From the NCBI GenBank assembly GCA_001592805.2, contig CP051140.1:124001-188000 (forward strand): DNA of 64,000 nucleotides. The letters are read 5' to 3'. Shown here one piece after another: positions 55,416-64,000 of the stretch. Every line of letters begins with the position of its first letter. Within the stretch, counting starts at the first letter, position 1. The DNA comes from Peltaster fructicola. Its lineage: Eukaryota; Ascomycota; Dothideomycetes. The position numbers and the translations under genes are program-made. The notes below the pieces were generated by a model. That model made no database searches. It was given only the letters and a program-made list of their open reading frames with translations, and was not told the DNA's origin.

Positions 55416-55973
55416 ATGGACGACTATGAACTACAACAAGCACTAGAGGCAATGGCCGGTGCAGCTACTGTGGACGAAGCCGTGTCAGAGGACATTGAAG
55501 CAACAGCACAACGATGGCAACGCATCTTCGGTCTGAGCCGCGATGAGGCGATAGACCGTATTACCCAGCACAGGAATGATCTGAGTCGTAATACAGTATC
55601 TGACGAACACTGGAGTACAGTGCGTACGGAGAAAGAGGTCGCAGGCTTCGATCGTGAAGCATACGAGTATGAGCTCAATCTCGAGCGACACAAAGCAAAT
55701 CTTGCCAGTGCCATACCAGTACAAGATGCCACAAGCAATATCGAGTATCTCGTTGAGCTCAAAGGACCGCTTTCGAGTATCGATGTTCTCTGCAAGGCTG
55801 CAGGACTGGATGATGAACCTAAGATCGTCACAGGTCGGAGCGCAGAGACCTGGGAGGCGGTACGACTTTGTTGCATTGACGCAAAGGCAAAGGCTACTCT
55901 GCTGCGCTGGGCGACCACTGATGGTCGTGGCTATGAGCCGACGATACTGGTCAATCCTAACTCTATGCAGTAG
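55416..55973 (+). CDS. Hypothetical protein, 185 residues
   Basis: The ATG at 55416 (MDDYELQQALEAMAG) is the preferred start. The open frame reaches back to an ATG at 55317, but the added residues look like leader sequence. The protein is acidic and helical in its first half (DIEATAQRWQRIFGLSRDEAIDRITQHRND). An EYLVELKGPLSSIDVLCKAAGL segment follows, then an alpha/beta end (EAVRLCCIDAKAKATLLRWATTDG, ILVNPN). It has no signal peptide or membrane helix. I do not recognise a domain. It is divergent from the GNAT-NmrA gene, with 290 bases between, so a shared promoter is possible. Confidence 0.7.
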   Translation: MDDYELQQALEAMAGAATVDEAVSEDIEATAQRWQRIFGLSRDEAIDRITQHRNDLSRNTVSDEHWSTVRTEKEVAGFDREAYEYELNLERHKANLASAIPVQDATSNIEYLVELKGPLSSIDVLCKAAGLDDEPKIVTGRSAETWEAVRLCCIDAKAKATLLRWATTDGRGYEPTILVNPNSMQ

Positions 55974-56172
55974 ATCATGGTAGGACGCTGCCCTATGTCT
56001 TGTCCGTGGTTGAGACTGTCTGGCTACCAGACACTGTGCTTAGTAGCGAGTGCTACATCCCAGGCACAGGATCCAAGCATTTGCCAACTGTGATGCTGGC
56101 TGCCCGGTGCTCAGCTTGATCCTGGCGTCGCTGTTGGGGAGAAAGTGGTCGAATTAGTCCAGGACTTGCGAC

Positions 56173-57736
56173 TCATCCCGTGGCATCGTCTTCATCTTCG
56201 AATAGTCCGATCTTGAGGATCTCACACTCCAGCGTCTCTTCATCCATTAGGACAATCTCACCAGTCTGCTTGTATCTAGGCACGGCGATCAAGCGAACAA
56301 GCTGCCCAACAGGACCATCAATCTCAGCAGTCTCGAACTGTGGTTGATTACCAGCGATGAAGACATGCGGACATTCGCTTAGCACAAACTTGTCTTTGTC
56401 TTGGAAAGGATAGCACCACAGAGTGTCTGGTGCTGTAGGTGCGACGAGTCGCCAGCGAAGCATCGATTCCATCATCTCAACACGAGAATTGGAATCAAGA
56501 TATCTGAACACATCCTCGACAGGCTGGCCACCGGTAGCAAGGATCCGGTGTCCTGCAACATGAAACTCGGCTGGATTCGTGGTTGAATCGAACCAATTGG
56601 CCTCATCAGAATCTGCTAATTCTGTATACGCTCGACTCATCGGAAAGAACGCCATATGTAATGCAGGCTGAGGTAGCGAGGTAGCTGTGGGATCACTGTC
56701 TCCAGGCAGGATCGTTACTGGCATTGTAGCGAGCAGGGTTGCGATCCAGGAATCCAGGATGTCGGTAGGTGCAGAATTGTACGTAGCACTGTCGTAGCCA
56801 TACTTCTTCTGCTTGTTCTTGCTGCTGAAAGTGGTGTCCTCTCGTGGTGGAATCGGCGAAGCATGAGTAAGTGAGTTGCCAGCAATGATCAACCGTGTGA
56901 TCTGTGTGGACTGCTCCTGGTCGTCAGCTCCGGCTGCCTCTCCGAGCAGATACTCCATGAGCAGGTCGAGAGTGAGGGTGTCTCCAGCATCTCTGCTGAT
57001 GTCCAGTCCCGAGACTATCGCCACCTTTCCTCCCGACTTGCGCTCAGGTGTGAGAGGCGATCCTGCCAGTGCAGCCTCTGAATCTTGTGCCTCCCAGCGT
57101 TGTGGCTGACGTGGTAGATCAGGTACTCTAATCTCCAACACTTCGAAGTCGCCATCTCTGTTCTCAGTACCAATGACTGCCACAATTGCGCCAGTGACCA
57201 GAGTCTCCGTACCCAACATCGATCCAGTGAGCTGCAATCGGCCCGACTCATCTTCCAGCATTACACTGTCCTCGCCGCTGTGGTGCTTGTATCGTTCTCG
57301 TGGAGGTGGAGCTGCGATCCAGTGCTCTTTTCCGATGTCCTCGAGCACATTAGGCTTAAGTGGAAGATCCATGTATACTGTGCCGACCACCCAGCATAGC
57401 TCTCCTGCCGTACATCAAGCACTCTATCAACACGCCGTGCCTTCTCATTGGCAAGAGTGTATGAGCCGAATGCTTCTTCTCCCACGGCTTCTACAGCAGG
57501 TTTCAATTGTGCTAACCGTGCAAAGTACATGTCGGCAAACTGTTGCTGATAGTGTCGTTGCTCTCCTCGAGGGAGCTCGAAGGTCTTGGTTGACTGATAG
57601 GAAGATACATCGCGGTCGAGTGTTTCAATAGTTTGATCTCTCCTGAAAGGTCAGCGTCGTTGAAAGTGCTCGAGTGCTACACTCACGATGGCTTCGACAA
57701 CAATGCGTCATCAGATACGCTATTGCTGATCGCCAT
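56173..57736 (-). CDS. POL31: DNA polymerase delta small subunit (p50/Pol31/Cdc1), with an apparent one-base frame break
   Basis: Exon 1 is 57736-57687, and the 44-nt intron is 57643-57686 (donor GTGAGT, branch CTGAC, acceptor CAG). The rest runs from 57642 to 56173. The N-terminal part reads FELPRGEQRHYQQQFADMYFARLAQLKP through KARRVDRVLDVRQ in one frame. At 57403-57410 the family text jumps to the next frame and continues GELCWVVGTVYMDLPLKPN to the end. One missing base accounts for it, and no intron fits. The body contains the OB-fold (GTVYMDLPLKPNVLEDIGKEHWIAAPPPRERY) and the inactive phosphoesterase domain (VAIVSGLDIS, LIIAGNSL, VTILPGDSDPTATSLPQ, WCYPFQDKDKFVL, PHVFIAGNQPQFET). The subunit is essential for the replicative polymerase, so a real null is improbable in a haploid fungus; an assembly error is likelier. 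Confidence 0.9.
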
Positions 57737-58016
57737 GCTGTTGCTTGCGATATGGTCTTAACTTTTCGACGATTGGTGAAGTGGTAGTGGTGGTGTCTAG
57801 CCAATGACATCACACCGTGTGAGACGCGACGCGTTCGCGATGATATCGTGTCGTCCATTCACTAAACGCATGAAGGCATTGAACGCAGCAGGACACAGGC
57901 TTAGGCACAGGCACAAGGAGAGAGTAGCACAGCAATGTGTGAAGGTGATGATACAATTGGGCTATCTTGAGTTGGAGCACTTCCGTCTACTCGATCTCCC
58001 AGGACATGTACACTCA

Positions 58017-61000
58017 TCACACCAGCGAAGCCGCCAGCGCTGCCAAGCATGCTGCAACGCAGTGTCTGATACTCAGTGAGGCTGCAGCGTTCGGCAACCT
58101 GGGTACCGGACTTGTGATGCTGGCACTATCTATGCCCTGTCCGTTGCTCAACGAGGCCTGAGTGCTTGCACTGGGCGCAATGGCATCTGCAATGGCATTT
58201 ACGATTGCCTGTCCGTTGAAGAACTGATTGCTTGTGGTGCTTGGTGTGCTTGTGGTCGACAGTGTCCGTGTTGCACTCAGTATGAGTCTGCTACTTCTTG
58301 CGGGAATCGAGTAGACGATCACAGTCGTCCTAAGCGCCGGAGCGATAGTGCTGGTCTTACCATCTACCACAAAGTATGAGGCTGATGGACCAACCGAGTA
58401 TGTGGTGCCGTCGATTGTCACAGCTGATCCTTGAGGTATCAGAGTTGTTGATCCGATGATGAAGCGGCTGCTTGCATCTTCAGTTATGATCGCAGAACCA
58501 ACAGTAATGCTTGGCTTTTCTGCTTGTATCACATCAATGGTATGAGTACCTGCTGATGTCGCCGCAGCCAGATCAGTCGATGCCAGGGATATTCTGATGC
58601 TGCCAACGTCAAGCTCATCTCCGACCACGCTGACACTGGACGCCAGCGTTATGGGCAATGCAGATACCCAGGGCAAGGCTATTGTTGAACTGCCAACAAC
58701 GATGCTAGACGAGCCTACAGACACCACAACGCCAGAGATGGTTGTGGATTGTCCTTGGGATAGCGTCTGCGTGCCAATCACGACACCCGCACCTGAGCTT
58801 GCGAGCGCAATGGTCTGTGTTCCGACTGTGGTTATGACTGATGGAGTGCTCTGCGGTAGTGGTATTGTTGAGGATCCGATGACAAGGTTCGTCGATCCAG
58901 CTGACACTATAGTTCCAGCAATGGTAGTGACTTGTCCTTGCGAGAGAGTCTGCGTGCCGATGACAACTTTGCCGCCAGAGCTTGCAGCTTCGATAGTCTG
59001 ACCACCGACTGTGGCGATTACTGATGAGGTATCCTGCGGCAATGCTATCGTCGAGCTTCCAACGACAATGTTAGTTGACCCTGCAGATATAACAGTACCA
59101 GAGATGGTCGCCACTTGTCCCTGGGACAGTGTCTGTGTGCCGATCACTACTCCAGCACCAGAGCTTGCAAGTACAATTGTTTGACCGGCGACTGTGCCGA
59201 GCGCCGTGGTCTGTGACGCAGCAGTCGGTAAGGGTATCGTTGATGAGCCTACGACAACCACGCTCGGACCGACTGAGATGACAGTGTTGCCGATAGTGGT
59301 GGCTTGTCCTTGCGTGAGTGTTTGTGAACCGACAACCACGCCAGCACTAGAGCTTGCAAGTACGATCGTCTGGCCATCAACTATGGCAATAGCTGAGTTC
59401 TGCGATACATGGCTTGGCAGAATGACTGTTGATGAGCCCACTACGACAGCGTTCGATTCGACAGAAATTGTCGTACTGCCAATGGCGGTGACTTGTCCCT
59501 GTGTGAATGTTTCTGAACCAATGACCACGCCGACACCTGAGCTCGCTGGTCTGATGATCTCACTGCCAACAGTGGCGAGATCGGTTGTTGGGCTAGAATC
59601 ACCAGCCTGCATTCGGGTAGTAGCTGAACCAGCCAAACCTTCTATCTGCACTCCAACGATGGCCGCAGTAGATGTGGTTGGAGCACTGCCTTGCACTATG
59701 ACAGGAGTTTCGCCATTCGATATAGTGATACCACCAACAGTAGCGACACTTCCTGCTGAGATTGTTGTCGAGCCGACCACAAGGTTGTTCGACACGCTAG
59801 TAATGGTGAGTGAACTACTACTGACCGAGACGACAGCTACCTGAGCTGCAGAGACTAGAGCTTGTCCTTGCGTTAAGACATCCAGTGCATTCGCTGCCGA
59901 AGATTGAGATGTTGGTGTGCTGAACGTAATGACTTGATTTGTTGTAGAGCTGCTTAGTACTGCTTCACCACCAATTGCAGGATCCTGTGAGGCAAGATCT
60001 TGAGCATTGATGCTTGATTTGACAGGCTGTGCTTGGAGTGCCTGGACGCTTGATTTTGACGGATCTTGCTCCAACGATTTCGTGCTCGCTGGCGACGGAT
60101 CCGTTGGCGGCTTAGAGCTCGCCGAGACCGGATCCTGCTGTTTCGAATTCGATGGAAGCGAGTCCTGCTGAGCTACTGGTATTGAGGTCGCTTGCACAGT
60201 TGGGCTTGCCGGAGTGTTCATAGGACTGGCAGTTGTTGTCGTGGTGGTAGCTTGCGAAGTTGTTGTGATAGCCGCATCAGGTTCATCGACTCCCTGTAAA
60301 GCTATAGGAGGGTCTAGTGAGCCTCTGACGTTTGGCCGACAAGAAGCCCACATTGGATCGAGGCTACGGATCTGTGAAGGTACAGCTGTGCTGAAGGTTA
60401 GTGCAATACACGAGGACAGCATCTGACTTACAGATCTGAGCCTGATAAAGATCATCGTATATGATGCTGCATTGTGGATGTGGTCCGACAGTATGGCAAT
60501 GAAGTCCAGGTGCTACTGACGGATACGTTCCATATCCGGTGGCCACTCGCAGATACCATGCGCGAGGATTGGGCTGATTTAGATCCTCGAAGTTGATTCT
60601 TGATGTCTGGTACTGCGGATACAACGCATTGGTGAAATTGAAGCTGCTGGTGGCGCTAGACAGCCACAGTCGCGTTGCCCAGTAGGAGTAGTCAGAAGCG
60701 TCTGGAGCAAGCATGGCGGTGACGGCTGCTTCTGGGAAGCGACTTGCGAGGCCGTTGTCGCCGAAGTACATTCTCTCAAGTGTGGACACTGATTGTGGTG
60801 GTAAGGTAACCATGAGGCCGACGCCACTCGAATACACATTGCCGACTCTCGTTCCATTGAATGCAGCTGACATGTATGCGAAGGAGAGGTACACACTTGG
60901 TGAGGTCATAGTGATGTTGCCAACAACTGCAGTCCTTGTCTTTGGTTGTGCCGTGACAATGCTCGTGTTGGCAGTCGCCGTCGTTGGAGGCCAATAGTAC

Positions 61001-62166
61001 ACTTGCACATCCCCAGCATAAAACAAACATGCTTCTGTCAAGAGTTGTGGTCGCCTGAGCACCGTACCGCCCATACATCTTGGCTGGTCGCCAGTCTTCA
61101 GCCATGTTGTTGTGATCTCAGTCGCTCCGAGGGTAGTGCTACTGGTGGTGGGATGTTGACTGTTCCATTCAGAGGACATCGAAATGCAATCGAGGATGGG
61201 AATGGTGCAATTCGGACGTGTCGGTATGCTGACTGTACTCACTGACGCTGGTGATGTGTACACAGGCCACTCCGTGTAGTATGTCGTAGTGCGTAAGGAG
61301 GTAGATGCATTTGTCACAGTCATCGGCCCACGAGCGTGCGATACTCCATTGACGATGGTGTGGATGTCCTGGGTACCAAAAGGAATGACGAGAGTGCTTG
61401 TGTACTGGGTAGAATTGACCGAGCTCCCGATCAAAGTCTGTTGCAACAGTTCCAAGGATTGACTCGTCCACCACACCAGGGAAGCTTGACATGCAGCCGC
61501 TAAGCTCGAGCCATTGCTATACGCAGTAGATGACAATGATATGTCCGAGGAAGTGTTGAGGTAGCGAGAGAAGCTCATACCTGTAGCTGTCGGTCGTGGT
61601 GATGCTGCACTGCTGGCAGAGTTTGTGTAAGTTGTTGTTTGAGACGCATGAGATGACTCGATAATGCTCAGCGAACTCGAGTACGTTGATGCTACTATGC
61701 TGCTGTTGTCTGAAAGAGAAGGTCTCGCTGTGCTGAACGAAATGAATGTGGTGCCGACAGATCTAACTGTATTGGACGAAGGGAGTGTGTTGGTGACATG
61801 ACCGCTGGACGAGTCTATCGCTGTGGACGATTCTCCCAAGCCTGCAAAAATAGCATTGCCGATTCCAGGGACGGCGCTGGACTGTGATGAGCTTGAAGGA
61901 ATGCTCGATTGTAACGAGATCAGGTTGATGCTCGACTGCGATGATGACGAAACAATACTCGACTGTGATGAGGATACGATACTCGATTGCGACGAAGGCG
62001 GAGCGATGCTCGACCCTGATTTGAAAGCGATGCTGGATTGTGTCGAAATGGAGGCTGGTGCCAAGCTAATGCTGCTGTTCGAGCTCTTCGATGGGACAGA
62101 AATCGACTGCGATGAAGCCACGCTCGCTATGCATGCAAGTGATAGAAATGAAGAAAAGAGAGACAT
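58017..62166 (-). CDS. GPI-type Ser/Thr-rich cell-wall adhesin-like protein with tandem repeats
   Basis: The exons are 62166-60432 and 60385-58017, with a 46-nt intron at 60386-60431 (donor GTAAGT, branch ACTAAC, acceptor ACAG), giving 1367 residues. Residues 1-19 are a signal peptide (FSSFLSLACIASVASS). Residues 20-110 are Ser-rich with SSQSSI-type repeats. About 110-560 is a less repetitive ectodomain with scattered cysteines (CTIPILDCISM, CMGGTV, CHTVGPHPQCSI). After the intron comes a Ser/Thr/Pro/Gln linker, then from about residue 870 a block of five 61-residue repeats with GQTI, ASSGAGVVIGTQTL and VVGSSTIALP. The extreme C-terminus is a small-residue stretch ending hydrophobic (CVAACLAALAASLV), as in GPI-attachment signals. 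It is likely a wall-anchored adhesin or coat protein. No ligand domain is recognised. Confidence 0.85.
58650..59577 (-). repeat. Five tandem 61-residue protein repeats (about 185 bp each)
   Basis: Each unit holds a GQTI-like strand, ASSGxGVVIG, TLxQGQ, a TTIxGTxIS strand and VVGSSTIxLP. Copies 3 to 5 are the most alike. Degenerate copies flank the block on both sides (NNLVVGSTTISAG before, and FIIGSTTLIPQG after). The pattern suggests stacked beta-strands, as in repeat adhesins. Confidence 0.85.
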
Positions 62167-64000
62167 CCTGGCCAGGGTTGGCCTTTCTGGCGTAGGAAGT
62201 GAACAAGGTCGAGAAATACTAGCTCATTGAACAGCTCGAGTGTATATGGTCATCTCGAGGTTCGGCGGTCGCTAGTACCTTGGGACATCGATCCTGATGT
62301 CGTTGTCAGGCGTCCTATATTTGCTCGGCGGCAGATCAAGTGGCATCTGACTAACTCAATCAGCAGATTAGTGTGTGCTTCGATAGTGTCTAGAGACAGA
62401 ATGGGCTCGCTAGCACAGGAGGCTTTCAGGCGTTCGGGAGCCGAGCAACGGTGGCTGTTGATTCAGCGACTGTGCGTGTCTCTTGGTGCGATATGCATAG
62501 CCAAGCTTCCGACCCACGTTACTGCGCAGCGCAAACTCTGGTTGTCTCACCTGTCGCATAGCATTGTTGCCTTCACAATACCGCGATTGTCGCTGTAGAC
62601 AATCATCGTGGTTGCAGATCTTACTGCATAATCCATAGTTTATGCGGCTGAATAAGATTAGATCACACGTGAAGTCATGCGTTGTCCAATCAAGGGTCGT
62701 CCCTCGAAACGCCTGATGCATAGGAAAGGAACTTACTAAGAATAAAACATGGAGTAATGCATGATCTGTGACTTCGCTTTCGCAAGATCATGGTCTCAAA
62801 GGATTTGCTGTCTCAAACCCGCATCGTTAGCTTGCAGGCGCCACCGATCTGCTGTCATCCTACAACGAGGGTATGTTCTGACCATGTTGGCGCATGTATG
62901 CCATACCGATGGTTACAGGATAAGATCTGTATCTCGGTCGCGAGTGGAGAGTGGAACTGGACACTGTTACTCCTCGCTCAAGCAGGACGAGCACAAGATC
63001 TGCTAGGCAACTTGACAGCTCGCCTGCATAGGTAAGCACCAGCTGAATGTTGCAATGGTGCTCAGTGACCAGCAGGCTTCGTCACACAAGGTATCAAGAA
63101 AGGTCAACGAACCACACCTGATCGGTCCGAATGAGCTTGTCCACTGCCCACGATTCATGTCAGCACTGGCGTAGATGTCTTACCTCTTCGCAAAGCTATG
63201 CCAGAGCAAGTCGATACATCAAGTCTAGCAAGACGCTAGTTGCAGCCTTTGTTGCAGCATCTGGCGCTTTGACACTGGTTCTCCTTGGTGGTCTTGAGGG
63301 ACGGGCCTTGAGCGTTGCCGGCTGTTTGTTCAAGAGTGCAGCGATCCTTTTGAGTAGATTCGATGATGTAGAATGATCGATGAACCCCAGTATCATGAAC
63401 TTCGATTGCGTAGAAGCTCTCCAAAGATTGGCGAGAACAGATTTTCTACGCAGTGGTGCAGTGTATACGCCGTTCTTTTGCCTGCTGGCGACTCCTGTAA
63501 CGTTCGACTGCACTGACATGGCGTGCATGTAAAGACCATTTGATCATCGTAAGATCATGACCTGCTGCCAGGGTCAGCACACTAGCTGTACATACTGTCG
63601 CTAGGCTGTTCTCAGTGCGCAAAGACTCTGGGTGGTAATCTTGCTGCCACGCAAGATATGATGTCCTCGCCAGAGCCTCCGAGGACACTGTGCGGCTTTG
63701 AAGAAGTCCAGACGAAGCCACTAACAGCTTGGAAGCTATCTGGGGTTGGTGGATAGCAGAACTTGTGGTCGTGAAAGCAAGCAGGCATGTAAATTCGTTT
63801 GCCAAAAGAGAGTTTGTGGCTTCTGTAGTCTGGAGATGAGGTTGAGAAGCACAGACCATAGAGGCTCCAATCATATCCACGTCAGGTGATTGGCTTTTAT
63901 TCTTGCACTACATCGAGCGCAAGGAGAGGGGAGCCATGCAGCTCAAGTATTATACACATGTATACACAGCGAGAATCGCTTTGTCGTCATAGACTGCTCA
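62167..64000. other. Intergenic or undecided stretch at the window end
   Basis: No ORF here has convincing protein character. Short stretches near 63220-63376 (hydrophobic LVAAFVAASGALTLVLLGG) and 63446-63874 on the minus strand are the best candidates, but neither has a supporting start, splice structure or recognisable motif. The upstream part presumably holds the adhesin promoter. Confidence 0.4.

Noticed and set aside
57643-57858. Minus-strand ORF over the first exon of the polymerase delta subunit gene
   Set aside because: It is an out-of-frame reading across the GTGAGT intron; the spliced frame gives the expected family sequence.
58597-59844. Plus-strand ORFs of 134 and 216 codons with repeated Thr/Val/Pro-rich text
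   Set aside because: They are antisense shadows of the 61-residue repeats of the wall adhesin.
63446-63874. Minus-strand ORF of about 140 codons near the window end
   Set aside because: Thr/Ser/Ala-rich but without signal peptide, motif or splice support; it could be part of a gene but cannot be shown from this sequence.

Overview
The window is nuclear DNA of a filamentous ascomycete, most likely a Dothideomycete (Mycosphaerellales or Capnodiales type). The grounds are short spliceosomal introns of about 41-57 nt with GTANGT-like donors and CTAAC or CTGAC branch points, two HET-domain genes (a Pezizomycotina hallmark), and a CYP51 that reads very much like the Zymoseptoria enzyme. I saw no transposon, LTR element, tRNA, rRNA or CRISPR array. 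Coordinates below already include the introns I could place by reading donors, branch points, acceptors and frame.

Layout. 1-7 kb: a secreted Ser/Thr-rich protein with a PAN-like C-terminus, a secreted Kex2-type repeat propeptide, a relic of a phthalate-dioxygenase-reductase-like gene, and a multi-pass membrane protein. 7.7-10.7 kb: a HET-NACHT-ankyrin NLR-like gene with a frame break inside its HET domain. 10.9-16.3 kb: a wax-synthase-type O-acyltransferase, a tiny cysteine-rich gene, a secreted SGNH/GDSL esterase and two small tail-to-tail ORFs. 16.4-23.1 kb: a divergent pair, a 1166-residue propeller-plus-helical protein and a 607-residue protein that may be TULIP/P47-like. This is the least explained unit in the window. 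23.6-27.2 kb: a Rid-family protein, a VOC/glyoxalase relic and an F-box/LRR gene with an in-frame stop.

28.7-43.3 kb is mostly housekeeping: SRP40, a Q-rich protein, a carboxymuconolactone-decarboxylase-like protein, CYP51, a DUF8004-like protein, aspartyl aminopeptidase, a DUF202 membrane protein, a decayed small gene and a short two-exon gene. 43.7-50.2 kb: a three-exon secreted protein, a second HET gene of different architecture, cytochrome c1 and a short tandem repeat. 50.2-57.7 kb: a class I methyltransferase, an HpcH/HpaI aldolase, a GNAT-NmrA fusion, an unrecognised gene and the DNA polymerase delta small subunit with an apparent one-base frame break. 58-62.2 kb: a large GPI-type cell-wall adhesin with five 61-residue repeats. 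The last 1.8 kb holds nothing I can support.

The genes do not form one recognisable biosynthetic cluster. The recurring themes are cell-surface or secreted proteins, nonself recognition (two HET genes) and several decayed or frame-broken genes beside intact housekeeping genes.
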